Positions 23,781 through 34,522 of a stretch of DNA of 64,000 bases are shown here, in pieces. Location of the stretch: NCBI GenBank assembly GCA_022495005.1, contig JAGYXB010001050.1, positions 186,001-250,000 of the forward strand. Direction: 5' to 3'. Positions within the stretch are counted from its first letter, which is position 1, and each line of letters starts with the position of its first letter. Under the pieces are notes generated by a model that did no database searches, was not told the origin of the DNA, and was given only the letters and a program-made list of their open reading frames with translations. The translations under genes and the position numbers were made by a program. Source of the stretch: Rhyacophila brunnea (Eukaryota; Arthropoda; Insecta; Trichoptera; Rhyacophilidae).

Positions 23781-24214
23781 TATATTATCTCTAAAAATAG
23801 AGATATAGGATTTACGGCTTTTCTAGCTGAAATATCGTCTAACCAGATAGAAAAGATTTTGGAAACGAGTTTTCAGTTTCACCATCACCAAATTGGAAAC
23901 CATGTTATGTATTTACTTAACTCTACGCTATGTAATTAACTGTTACTATCGTAGTTGATTTACCAAAGCAGAGCCAGTTTGATTTTTTTTTTAATTTGTG
24001 CTTTTTTAGCAAGACTAGCATAGATGGCTTTGAATTCGTATACTTAGTATAACTGATAAGGGACCAGTAAGTTATCCTCTGATAATACGTTGATCTGGCG
24101 AGCATACTGTTCAAAATTTAACTTATCGAGGTCTTTTTTTTCTGAACGACATTGTGTGTTGTAATCTTGAGCCCCTGTCAATAAGATAAAAGTCAATTAC
24201 ATAGCCTTTATATA
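23781..24214. other. AT-rich intergenic sequence
   Basis: Nothing recognised. Confidence 0.4.
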
Positions 24215-24519
24215 AATTTGCGGTAAATATGCCGCAGATGCCCGCATGAGCTGAACATGAACAACATGAACAGTTTATTTCATGTAGTAGTAATTATATT
24301 AAATAAGTACCTTTTTCTGTCGGCGCAGATGCTTTTCGATCCAATAATTGTTAATTTAAAACATGGAATTTTCGTATATTTCGATGCATCATTATCACAC
24401 ACTAAGATTATATTAGGTTGGGGTAGGTTAATTTAGGTTAGGTTAGGTTGGGTTTGGTATGGTCAAACAGAAAGTTATAAAAGCTCATGCGGGCATTTGC
24501 GGAACTATTACCAAATTTG
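24215..24519. mobile_element. 305-bp MITE with internal TTAGG-like tract
   Basis: Arms of about 38 bp: 24215-24252 begins AAATTTGCGG and contains GCAGATGCCCGCATGAGCT; 24482-24519 is its imperfect complement. The interior 24413-24458 carries several TTAGGTT/TTAGG-like units. Non-coding. No target duplication assigned. Confidence 0.82.
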
Positions 24520-24989
24520 CTTTGTCCGATGTATAATAATTAGTATCAAAATAAATGTGGTTGGTCAGATCCAATCTAATCCAATTAATTACATAACCCT
24601 CGAATTGAAATCGTGTCGAGTTTATTGCCATTCACCGTAAAGTACGACACGCGTCAGTAATATTATAGTACTTGCTAGATAATGCAGATTATTTTGTGTG
24701 TGAATAAACGTAGTATGCAGATTTCTATTATTCCTATTTTATATGGATTTCCATATACAGCCACAATATTAGAAGTAACATCTAGGTAAGAAATTTAATA
24801 ATGAAGTGTTCTATGTTCTAGAATCTAGAATCAAAAGGGCGTTCTGTTTTCAAGTAAAATGTTGCAAGGTTTGTAAACGGCACTTTTTAGAAAGATTGAC
24901 ACAATAAATCATTAGAAAGTTGGCAGACCGTAGAAAAGATAGGTAACATACTTTTTTATTATGAGTACCTGCCTACATAGGTAGCAGAT
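24520..24989. other. AT-rich intergenic sequence
   Basis: Nothing recognised. Confidence 0.4.
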
Positions 24990-25020
24990 AATACTATAAT
25001 ACTATAATACTATAATAACG
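24990..25020 (+). repeat. Microsatellite, ACTATAAT units
   Basis: About three tandem ACTATAAT repeats. Confidence 0.7.
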
Positions 25021-25189
25021 TATTTATTTGTAATATTTTATAATAGACTTATTATAAAATAATATCGTTCGAGTAATACAACTTTTTATGACAGTTACAC
25101 GATTGGTATTAATTACATTACCCATGTGATTAGGAAAACAATGCGATATAGGTTCATATGTACCTAATTCATATGTGCATTTTTTTATA

Positions 25190-25285
25190 ATTCAAATTCA
25201 AATTAATTTCTTTTTACATACGGTGGACATTACAAATTTTAAATGTAAGACGTTCACAACATGACATTTAAAAACAAATAAATGG
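25190..25285 (-). mobile_element. Non-LTR retrotransposon 3' tail (minus strand)
   Basis: On the minus strand it contains ATGTTGTGAACGTC, then AAAGAAATTAATTTG, and ends in a TTGAAT/ATTTGA-type microsatellite. The same 3' end occurs at 28691-28770 and 62940-63050, ending in AATAAATAAAT or TTTGATTTGA repeats. This is an extreme 5' truncation with only UTR left. Confidence 0.6.
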
Positions 25286-25375
25286 TATTAAACAGTGAAA
25301 TAAATATATGCAGTATCACAAAAACAGTATGAAAAGTGAAATAAAAGTAATAAAGTAATAACCATGGAAGATATA

Positions 25376-25510
25376 GATAAGGATCATGGGTTACCGGGTG
25401 TAGCTGTAAGAAAATACAGTTCTCGGGTATTTATAAATATGGGATAAACGATAAACTTAAACACGTATTAAAAAATATGTTATTTTCAATATTTCAATAT
25501 TCAGAGCACC
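25376..25510 (+). repeat. Dispersed repeat R1, copy 3 (partial)
   Basis: Contains GGGTTACCGGGTGTAG, TCTCGGGTATTTATAAATAT and GGGATAAACGATAAACTTAA followed by ACACGTATTAAAAA, parallel to 1980-2100. Confidence 0.5.
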
Positions 25511-26856
25511 AGATATAGGGATGCGCCACCCGGGTGCCAGCACAAAATTGCCGCCCCCTCAAATTAAAAACATTTTTTGGTGGAAATATGGCAAAAATTA
25601 AAGAAAAGTATTTTATTATCATCAAAATATTCATAACAAAAATTATATCATAATTTACCTATTAAATAATATAACAATCTGAATTATAATCCAAAGTGAC
25701 TTGAGCATAAAATTACGCTGCAGGCGACTTTTTTACTAATAGTAAAGCACGCTTATGGCACATTTTTTTCTTCTTTGAAATATTTTACCTTTACGACTCA
25801 GTTCATTTTCTGGTGACATGTTCATACGACTTTTCCGCCCAGCTGTTTCGCATCTCTAATTGGCTTAATCTAATCGCTTGGCACACCCCTCACCAGATAG
25901 TATTCCGTATTAGGTTGAATGCTTCTTCGGCCATTGTTATTCGGATAGGTACCGAGCTCGCATTGCAATATGACATCCACAGTGATAATGTGCACCCTCA
26001 GGTTAATTGAAATATATCTAGTAGGTATTCTTCAAGATCTTTGTTCGTGTTTAGTATTTTCCTGAGGATAATCAAATTTCACCATAGTTATAGATAGAAA
26101 AACTTCAAATATGTTACATATTATTTATATGAATACTAGGTGGAAAGCCTGTCTATGTACGACAACATAACATCTAAATTATTATTAATTATTAGAAACA
26201 TTATACTGGCATATATACATAATATTTTCATTTATTTTTTATCTGTCATGCCATCGTTTGACTTCAAAATAATGTTTTTGAAATTGGAACTGAACATTTT
26301 ATGCTTTGATTCAACTAAGTTCACCATCTGTTTTTATTTTTAATTAATAATCTTATTATTGTGTAGAAAAATCTCTAAAAGAAATGTACTCCAAACCACA
26401 GAAGCACGCTTACATGAAGAGAGATTCAACACCCGACACTCGACCTACTGCAATCTGCAATCTTGAAGCGTGACCTACCGAGCCACCATTTCATGTTATT
26501 CTATTCACAACGGGAGTGATCATAGACTACAACAAAAGAGTAACAACAAAACTGACAGCTCTTATCAGGTAGAGTGGAAACTTGCTTTCCTTTGTTTTGG
26601 AAAAATCTGAGATTTTTTTTGCGTAATACGTTCTTTCCGGATAACGAATACGCACTATTTCTTAACTAAAACCAGCACTCAAAAGACTTTTTAATTAAAT
26701 AGGTAAGTAAGTACGTACGAATCATAAGGTAATTAGATGTCGGCACTTCTTAATGTTTAGATCAACTAAAATTCAATAGAATCCATAGTGTATCATCCCT
26801 CATAGGACGGACAATAATAACCATAATAACTGAATAACTAATGAGAATACAAGTAA
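25511..26856. other. Intergenic sequence
   Basis: GC-richer words near 25530 (CGCCACCCGGGTG) may be a transposon end. Frames at 25813-26010 and 26140-26343 have no signature. Confidence 0.35.
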
Positions 26857-26871
26857 ACCGATGACCAAGTT

Positions 26872-27012
26872 ATTTTTTTTGTAACAACCATCTCCTTGCT
26901 TTTTCGTACAATGTGGTTGTTAGTAATTTTGAAGAATCACAAATATCCAGGCTTTGATAAAATCACAAATATATTGTGTCCTCACCGGGTCGAACCCAGA
27001 GTTTCCGGATGG
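26872..27012 (-). mobile_element. tRNA-derived SINE with perfect 15-bp target duplication
   Basis: On the minus strand it runs from the tRNA B-box (TCTGGGTTCGACCCGGTGAG) through ATTTGTGATTTTATCAAAGC and ACGAAAAAGCAAGGAGATGG to a short A-tail. The direct repeat ACCGATGACCAAGTT lies at 26857-26871 and 27013-27027 with no mismatch, the signature of target-primed reverse transcription. The tRNA A-box half is missing, so the copy is 5'-truncated. The copy at 45275-45465 is the longer sibling. Confidence 0.92.
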
Positions 27013-27027
27013 ACCGATGACCAAGTT

Positions 27028-28690
27028 TAATAAATTAACCTCAAATAACTGTTCAATATTCTATAAATAAATCTTTGTTCTCGAATAATCCGTTATTACT
27101 AAAACAATAAAAATATTGATAGGTACCTATTTCGTTTTAACAGTGTTTTAAATGTTTTATGGATGACCATTCAAATTAAATAATAACATTTTACAGACAT
27201 GGGTTCACGAAGGTAATTCAATTTTAGGAATAAAATACCTATAACTTTTCATACAAAGCAATCACATTCTATTTCACATATAAATACGGTGATGTAAAAA
27301 CTAGTATTTACTAAATGATGATCCATATAGAAAATAGAGCCTATTTTCTTTCCCTTGACAAGATAATTGAAACAAATGTCAGTTTGACAAATGTCCTAGT
27401 TGCTATGCAACAAATAAACAATGTTATTTTGACATTTGAAATGTTAGATGAAAGTTAGTGGCAGGGCCGAACTCATACGTTGATAGGTAAAATTATTGGA
27501 ACGCTTTTTAAAAAATATTAAAATATTAGGTTCGTACATAGTTACCGTAAGACGAAAGCTGGTTCAATGAAACTTTCAATTTTCATTAAATACCTCTTTA
27601 TTAAACCTTTAGAATTTAGTTTCTGACATTCCTTATTATGTTTGTTAAATCTGAGAAACATATTTTATCTTATTTTATCATCATCGACCTGGGTCAACGG
27701 CTGAAATATTATTAATTATTTTTTTATAGTATATCATTAGTTTCTTTTTTATTCATAATACACTAATCCCTATGAACGGTATCTTTACTGTAGAAATAAA
27801 TTGTCAAAAAGGTGTAAATATTTCCAATCTTGGTTTTCCCATAATGAATAATTTTCTTTTTTACACACTTATTGAGACGAAATAATTCAATATATAAATC
27901 ATTAGATTTTGCAGAACTTTGAAAAGTCACAGCGGCTTTTGCCTGAGTGAACCCCTCGTCAAAAATTTGACACAATGAGTTGTAGTTAACTTAATCAGTA
28001 GACCAGGATTCCCTTTTTTGTTTCAATTTGCATATATTTGCATATATATTAGAAGAATATTTTTCAACATCTTTGGTATTAACTTTATTCATTTTTACTT
28101 AAGTATCTCTACCTATAGTACCTGTATTAGTTTATTATATCACTCGTACTTACCCATTTAATCCTATATCCAACATTTTATAATGTGTTAGGTAATAATA
28201 GATATGTAATATTAAACCACTATAATAGATTTAGTACCTACATAACATTTTCCTTTCGATAATTCGTGAAACAATTATTTTCCGAGTGGTTTTCCACAAG
28301 GCTTTTCACTCTCATGAGTCTTGCCTCTTGTAGGTTACTTCTGCGTTTGAGATATTTTTGCTTGCTATCACAATGGGTGGTTTCTAATTATGGCATCCTA
28401 AAGAATTTCAATCCAAATGCACCTGTCAATTACCTACGTGGTCGCAGCCATGACATATTTTGGGTCAGAACTGTTTCCTTGTTTTAAGCTTATCAGGCAT
28501 AGCGAGGGGTGCAAGACTAGCCAATGCGCTCCCCAAAGATATGGACATTTTCATTGATGTGGTGTCTTTTGTTTGTTGTTTATCTTTTTTTCTTTTTTTT
28601 TCTTTCTCTAATGAGGGTAATATTTCATATATTAGACAAGTACGTATTTTTATTTTACTTGTTTGAATATCACTAGCTTTTTCTAAATTT
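27028..28690. other. AT-rich intergenic sequence
   Basis: Frames 28266-28487 and 28460-28666 overlap a GC-richer stretch (28430-28560) that precedes the retrotransposon tail at 28691 and could be its decayed 3' coding end, but no RT motif can be read with confidence. Confidence 0.35.
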
Positions 28691-28770
28691 AAATCTCATG
28701 TTGTGAACGTCCTGAATTCTGATTTTTTATGTGCACAATATTTTATTTTTTTGAATAAATAAATAAATAC
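28691..28770 (+). mobile_element. Non-LTR retrotransposon 3' tail
   Basis: CATGTTGTGAACGTCCTGAA followed by an AT-rich stretch and an AATA-repeat tail. Homologous to the tails at 62940-63050 and (inverted) 25190-25285. Confidence 0.65.
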
Positions 28771-29059
28771 TTAATACAAATTTTCAACAATCGAGTGTGA
28801 TTCCAGAACGTTTTTAATTTCATTTAATTTATTAACCATGTACCTACTTATAAAAAAAATATAACATCAGCAATTATTTTACATACCTGTTCGGTTCTTG
28901 CGATTTAAAAATGTATACATAGATACTTAGTCTGTTATATTACAAAGGAATAAAATATTTTAAATATAAGCGATATTAAAATTAGTCGTTCTAATTTTCA
29001 TTTATAATGATCTCGTTTTTTATTCAATCATCATTAATTTGGTGTGTCGATTTTAATAA

Positions 29060-29545
29060 TGAACTAATTAATAGTTTCCTCCAACCCAACCCGCTCCGTA
29101 GCACACTCGGTCTTAGTCGAGCGTATCACGAGGCCCTACGTTTGATGAGAAGCATCAGCAGTTGTTTATGACTGGGAATGTCTCAGCAGCAGATGCCCAA
29201 GACTGAGATCGCCAAGACACTCAAGTGTGCTTTGACTGAGTTTACTGAGACATAATTCAATCAAAGTGCCCATGGGAAAGAGGAGCACGGAGAATTATTA
29301 AAAATAAATGATTATAATTTATTTACATATAATATGTAAAAACAAAGATAAAACAATACTGACTTACTAAATATGTGAAGAGATCTCCGCGTCCGCAATA
29401 TAAGCATTATAAATAGTTGGGTAGTGGCGACCAGGTCAGACGGCCTAATGGGCCCAACATCTGGTTGGACCGATTTGAGCGTCTCTTCCCTTTCGGAGCA
29501 CATTCTCGGACATTCCCAGAGGATGTGGTTTGCAACCTGTAGTTA
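29060..29545 (-). pseudogene. Non-LTR retrotransposon 3' fragment with HILWECP motif
   Basis: The minus-strand frame from 29545 to 29312 reads QVANHILWECPRMC then SEREETLKSV, PDVGPIRPSDLV and LILRTRRSLHIF. The H-(I/V)-L-x-E-CP signature is the C-terminal Cys/His motif after RT in Jockey/R1/CR1-type elements. It is cut sharply at about 29545 on its 5' side. The GC-rich stretch 29080-29280 downstream of the stop is probably its 3' UTR. A different family from the W-GHV-RM copies at 23.3 and 51.3 kb. Confidence 0.75.
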
Positions 29546-30359
29546 TGAAGAAAACTATGTAAGTACTACAAAATAACAAAAAAACATCTTATTTATAGGG
29601 ATGGTTACTGTATTAAGGTAAATAAGCTAGTTATATAGTGTAGTTTCTCGAGTTCCTACCTGCCTAATCATTGTATATCTTAATCATTTCCAGAACTCTG
29701 TTTACAGGTAGATATTTCAAATTATGTTTGTACCCATTAAAAAAATGTTTAAAAGTGTTTAATGCTGGGGAAGGCTATTCTGATCGCATAGTAACGATAT
29801 CCATGTAAACTTTGGGAAGATATTCTGAACACTGTTCTGTTCTGTTCACAATGAACTTGATAATTTCTACAATCAGTCGTGTTACTCGTGTTAACCTTAA
29901 ATGCGTTTACGCTAGGGATTGTAATCTCGGTCCGAGTTTTGATTCCGGGATTGGAGAAAATATATTATATTATTTTAGTAATTTTTCTTCAGTATTTAGT
30001 ATAATTCAACGAATGGCCAATATTCCATGTAATATCCACTTTCTCTCATATTATGCTATGGTTAGGACAACATTATGTATTATGTTTTGTTTTACTTATC
30101 CAAGTAATATAAAATCCGCATATTTTTCACATTTTGGCAACAACAAATTGTAGGAAATAGCGGATCATATTGTTTTGCTTGCATGAATAGTTTGGACTTA
30201 ATCTTGATTTAAGATTTATTTTGAAAATTCTTAAAAAATACTCATGCTATAATCCCTATTATAACAAAGATTATTCAATTAATATATATTTATATACAAC
30301 GCAATTTGATAAGTATTCCATGTAACAACTACTAGTTAAAATCATCGCAATTATCTAAG
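29546..30359. other. AT-rich intergenic sequence
   Basis: The 113-codon frame 29812-30153 is open but AT-driven and shows no domain, so it is not called. Confidence 0.35.
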
Positions 30360-30430
30360 GCGTCCGTAGTTTAATGGTAAAACATACGGGCGCGAATCCA
30401 GCAGATACAGGTTCAAGTCCCGTCGGGTGT
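30360..30430 (+). repeat. tRNA-like sequence (probable SINE head)
   Basis: A 7-bp acceptor pairs with three G-U wobbles (GCGTCCG with CGGGTGT), the D-arm is GTTT/AAAC around AATGGTA, and the T-arm is ACAGG-TTCAAGT-CCCGT. The A- and B-boxes are good. The anticodon arm does not form a 5-bp stem, so it is more likely a tRNA-derived retroposon or pseudogene than a working tRNA. A frame at 30374-30784 starts inside it and is not a gene. Confidence 0.55.
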
Positions 30431-30736
30431 CGTATTTTTTTCTGCAAAAACAATTTTTGTATATTTTGTAAATGCATGAGATGTTTTCAAATTATATTTA
30501 TTATATACCTATCTAATATTATAATATATCATAATACCTTTAGACACAATAGACATTCTTCTATCAATAATAAATTCACTCTGTTATTCATTATTACTGT
30601 CATAGATACGCCATCAAAACTGGAATCTTTAGGAGTTCCTCGTCAAGACATGATGGTATCACGATGGTATCTACTATGGAGGGAGGGTCTATGCATGGTG
30701 TGGAATTTCACCATAGTTGTTTTGGTGTCTCACCTG

Positions 30737-30934
30737 TCAGACGTGCCGCTTGCTTTGCAGAAAATACCTAACGACCGAATATAGTTTTGCTCTCTGGGGC
30801 TCGAAATGTGCGGAACATATTATGGACCAAAACACAATCGGAAATCGGTCATTTAGTATGAAAACGTGTTGTTCGGGTAGGTATCTAAGGAAATGGATTA
30901 ATACGGACATTCGAAGAGGCAATGCAGTCACCAT
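30737..30934 (-). pseudogene. THAP-like zinc finger fragment (weak)
   Basis: The 65-codon minus-strand frame includes FPIVFWSIICSAHFEPQ, which fits the C-terminal half of a THAP domain (W...s-ICS-HF-P). The N-terminal C2 pair and the AVPTIF tail of THAP are not visible, so at best a decayed half-domain remains, perhaps from a P-element-type transposase. The overlapping plus-strand frame 30717-30950 is its shadow. Confidence 0.28.
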
Positions 30935-30950
30935 CTTGACTCTTGAGTAG

Positions 30951-31270
30951 GTACACTAGATGTCGCAAGAGAATTGGGAGAGATGTTTCAGATATATTTA
31001 TACTCTACCAAAAGTATTGTGACATTTTGGAAGCTATTTGAATTACCTAATTATTGTTATTTTAAAATTTTGTCTTTTGTATATATTTTTTTTGTTTTTT
31101 ATTATAATGAGTAAGAATGTAGCTGATTATTGTTACTGTGTAGGTATTATGTTAAGAATTTAGTTAATTATTCATTTAAATAATTATAAATAAGTATAGA
31201 ATTTTAATTAAAACTATCTCAATTAATCTTAAAATATAATGACAGTGACGATTTTAATTCTATCATTATA
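30951..31270. other. AT-rich intergenic sequence
   Basis: Nothing recognised. Confidence 0.4.
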
Positions 31271-31271
31271 T

Positions 31272-31392
31272 AGGTTTTAGTCCACCAGGATCTCTATCTT
31301 GAGCTCTCTCTTTGGCTGGCCACTCTCAGCCTCTCTGCGTCCCTCTTGACGTTGTCCGTCCATCTCCTCCAGACCTCTGGATCTATCGCATA
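31272..31392 (-). pseudogene. Non-LTR RT C-terminal fragment
   Basis: The minus-strand frame reads EVWRRWTDNVKRDAERLRVA then SQRESSR and stop. This is the RRW-DNV--D--RL region near the C-terminus of RTs of the same broad type as 51277-52035 (there RWGDNITKDANQL). Only about 40 codons remain, and a hAT-G end follows immediately at 31400. Confidence 0.6.
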
Positions 31393-31404
31393 TTAATTTA
31401 ACAA

Positions 31405-31482
31405 CGTATTATCTATCTCGGAAATCTCGGGATTTCGTGGTCAAGAAATCGAACGGGATCCCGGAATTGAAAACCCTAGCCG
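31405..31482 (-). mobile_element. hAT-G terminal fragment
   Basis: On the minus strand it starts CTAGGGTTTTCAATTCCGGG then ATCCCG, and further in AAATCCCGAGATTTCC. It matches the inverted ends at 42960-43068 and the terminal segments of 61879-62542. Only one end is present. Confidence 0.55.
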
Positions 31483-32374
31483 TGTTTACTGTGACATTTT
31501 CCGTGCTACATACTGTAAATAACATTATCGTGATAATGTTTCGTTTCAGTCGACTCGGAACAAAATGCGTGAGAGAAATCAAAATGTTGTTTACACCGTA
31601 TTTGTAATAGCTATTTAAAAAGGTTTTTGTTGGTATCACTGCCTAAATGTGCATCAAATTTAATAATCTGTCGTAGAAAGTATTAACAATGGGTGGTAAA
31701 TATTACATTATTGTAATTATATTATTATCTATGGTTTAACTTTCTATACATTTAAAAAAGAACGTGATCATTTTTCGAACTAATTGGATTTTGTAATTAA
31801 TGCCAAAAAAAAAATTAGAAAATAAGAAAATCATTTAACCTATTAGGGAATCTACAAAAATTAGTATTCACAGACCATAACCAGGTAGGTATGCTTTAAT
31901 GTATAATGATTAATTTATAATAATTAATTATTGTTTGGTGATATTTTCATATATTTTTTAGCAAAAGGGTTGTATTATTACTCTCATTTTAATTTGATAT
32001 GATTAATTTGATAATTTGATCTGAGTAATTAAACGTATAAGTAAAATTGTTACGTCTGCATATTATTTTGATTTCAACAATAAGCGGGAAAATCCGGATA
32101 TTGATTTTTACCATAGATTATTAAATTTATGAAATCTACAGCCACAAATATTAATGGTACATTACCATTGTTGCCAACCTTTTGACAGATTTTTTTCCCA
32201 ATGATAATTAGTTGATTTATTCACTGATTGGGAATCATGATTTTGTTATGCACATAATATAATATTTTATTAAATGCAGAAGCACGATCAATTCAATGCA
32301 TATAAGCAAAATTATTATTAATTTATTTATGCGATGTAATTATAAGAAAATGTAAAGTTGTCATAAAAAGAGTA
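31483..32374. other. AT-rich intergenic sequence
   Basis: Nothing recognised. Confidence 0.4.
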
Positions 32375-32382
32375 CCTATATT

Positions 32383-32607
32383 CAGGGCTCGAAATGGACA
32401 GGAGCTCACCGGAGCGCCGTTCCAGGTCATAAAATTAAATTAGAAAAGTGAATTTGACCATCTGAGCTAGATATGCTAAATAACAAAAAATCTAAAACAG
32501 TTATAAGTATTTATAAAATACGTGGAATATTAGATAGGTAACTATATCAATATTTTCGTAAAATTATCCAGTCTTCCGATTCGAAAAAAATAACATTTCG
32601 AGCCCTG
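32383..32607 (+). mobile_element. hAT-C element, copy 5 (complete, 225 bp)
   Basis: CAGGGCTCGAAATGGAC at the left and CATTTCGAGCCCTG at the right are exact terminal inverted repeats over CAGGGCTCGAAATG. Flanking CCTATATT (32375-32382) and TCTATATT (32608-32615) match at 7 of 8 bases. This copy has the best-preserved ends of the family and defines its terminus. Non-coding. Confidence 0.92.
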
Positions 32608-32615
32608 TCTATATT

Positions 32616-33698
32616 GGTAAGTATTACCGTTTCTTAATACATAACTTTTGTATACAATTCTTAGAAAATATCGTCTAATAAACATAATGAAATAATAGAA
32701 TAAGTATAGGTAGGTACTACTATCTATTAAAAACCCTAATTTAAATTAGGTTTGGGCAAAGATCGATTTTATAGAAGATGTCAAACTTTAAAATGGCCAT
32801 AACTCCATACCATGTTTTTGAGACTTAAAAACCTTTGGCAATAAAAGCCGCAATATGTAGATGATATTCTCCATTATAATTTAATATTTATTACAAAGTA
32901 TCTTAATAATATAATACCTACCTAATATACCTACCCATACAGTACCTACTTACTTACCTACATCATTGAAATGTAGGCTATGGTTTCCTTCTCTGCTAAT
33001 AATAGACAATAAAATGATACCATCCCGCCTAAATAATAAATGTTTTCGGGTTGGTATCGTTTGATATCAATTTTATTATTGTAACGAGTGTGTGCGTAAT
33101 GTATGAATGTATTCGGCACTCGTGTATAGTATTCACTCTCGTACAAACTCCCACTTTCCTCATTGAATTTTGGGGTGATGGGGTACATTATGCAGTGCGG
33201 TTGAACATTACACGTCCGTGTGTTACAATGGGTCAATAAAAATGTTCATTGTGAAGAACGAAATTTCGTATTGTTCGTTTATAATGATCAACGATTATCA
33301 TATAAAATCTTCAGCTACAACGCGTGTTTATGACGGAAATGTCACCAACGTCATGCATATTGAATTGACAAAATGAGGTCAAAATAAAGATAATAAAAAC
33401 AAGACTGTATCTCTCTCGCTTTTTAGAAAAATAGATCAAAAATGTATAACACGTAATAAACCCCGTTTTCGCACCTGAGCGGAACATATTGGTCACGCAA
33501 AGTGGAGATTATATTATTAACAGTTTTTTTAGAGGAAATAGTTATTAACCTTTCGCCCAACATATTGAAGTACGAAACTATTATAATGTACGAGTATTAT
33601 CCAATAATATTATTTGTTGTGTTTTAAAATAAAAATAAACCAAATTCTTCATTCTATAGATGGAGCCTAAACACGTTAAAATAAGACAAAGAAGGACC
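32616..33698. other. AT-rich intergenic sequence
   Basis: Frames on opposite strands at 32958-33239 mirror each other. Nothing is supported. Confidence 0.4.
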
Positions 33699-33800
33699 TC
33701 TGCGCATCTATTCTATACGAAAGACTGCTATAGGCCGCTATCGGCAGCTATCGAGTGTAGTTTTTCATTTTTTATATCGAAGTATTAGCACTTATTTTAT
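33699..33800 (+). mobile_element. Foldback MITE FB1, one-ended fragment
   Basis: TCTGCGCATCTATTCTATAC then AAGACTGCTATAGGCCGCTA and TATTAGCACTTATT, matching the left half of the copy at 14384. No right arm is found. Confidence 0.7.
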
Positions 33801-34079
33801 TGTGTATTGAATGTATACAATGTTTAATGAATTATAGTTTTAAGTTATATTGGAACAATTTAATCTTAAGAATTCACAGATGCTTCTAGTATACAGAAAT
33901 TAGGAAAGATGAATGTGACGAATATTGTTACAGTTACCATTTTTAGACTGCACTTATAATTATTAATCTATTGCTTTGTTTTCTTTCGCTTTGCACCGTT
34001 TCGACTGTCTTGTTATGTTTCAAAACTATCAAGCATCACGGTAATGTGGGATTGAAATATTATTTGAAATTAAAATACA

Positions 34080-34512
34080 ACACGCCCTGCCGCCAAATCG
34101 AACGCAAGCGCAACGCCACTCCGCGCGTCCCGCCTAATATCGATCCACCCCTAAGCTATAGGGAGGAATAGCCCGCGCAAAGAGCTCACCTCCGCGACAA
34201 CCGCGGCCCGACGAAAACGCCATTTTGTCCGCGCAACATTCAAAAATCGAACAGATAACAAAAACAAAACAAAGGCGAATAGTCTTCGCCAAATTTGAAT
34301 AATAGAACACCTCAATAGACAATAATTACATTAAAATAAGCGCAGTTTTTTGTATTCCACAGTGCGAAGGAATAAAATCATTACTGAGTGGGTGTTGTAT
34401 TCTATTTTAAATGTAATGTTCCAGTCAGTGAGTTAATAAAAGGCCATTCATACGGTCAATTGGAATTATTTGTTACATTTTATTGTTAATCGAGTGACGA
34501 CAGGCAGCCAAG
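34080..34512. promoter_or_regulatory. CpG-rich block, possible bidirectional promoter
   Basis: CpG dinucleotides are conspicuously dense at 34080-34235 compared with the AT-rich flanks. A start codon with an optimal context and a GTGAG splice donor points left from 34223, and another (AAGATG with GTGAGTG) points right from 34513, 290 bp apart. The CAAAATGGCG word overlapping the left start also fits a YY1/Pho core. No canonical TATA box is obvious, as is usual for CpG-type housekeeping promoters. Confidence 0.45.
34190..34223 (-). CDS. Candidate first coding exon, unknown gene (minus)
   Basis: The minus strand has GACAAAATGG (strong start context), codons MAFSSGRGCRG plus one base, then donor GGTGAGC at 34189. 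GC content and CpG density fit a housekeeping first exon. Downstream exons (coordinates below 34180) were not recognised; none of the frames there continues the phase convincingly. The protein is unknown. Confidence 0.35.
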
Positions 34513-34522
34513 ATGTCTATCG
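34513..34522 (+). CDS. Candidate first coding exon MSI-G, unknown gene (plus)
   Basis: GCCAAGATGTCTATCG is followed directly by the donor GTGAGTG, giving MSI and the first base of a fourth codon (Gly if G-G-N). Start context and donor are both strong and the upstream 100 bp read like a 5' UTR. Ten coding bases cannot identify a gene. A four-residue MSIG start would fit the spliceosomal protein SmD3, but no second exon was found downstream, so this is only a possibility. Confidence 0.3.

Noticed and set aside
24990..25020. ACTATAAT tandem array as satellite
   Set aside because: Only about three units; a simple microsatellite.
28266..28666. Retrotransposon coding end before the 28691 tail
   Set aside because: The location is suggestive, but no RT C-terminal motif could be read in any frame.
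29812..30153. 113-codon plus-strand frame
   Set aside because: No domain, AT-driven composition, no splice or promoter context.
30360..30430. Functional tRNA gene
   Set aside because: Acceptor, D and T arms form, but the anticodon arm does not make a proper stem.
30374..30784. 136-codon plus-strand frame
   Set aside because: Begins inside a tRNA-like sequence and runs through noise.
34513..34522. Identification of the plus-strand exon as SmD3 from MSIG
   Set aside because: Four residues are not enough, and no second exon matching that protein was found in the window. Kept only as a remark.
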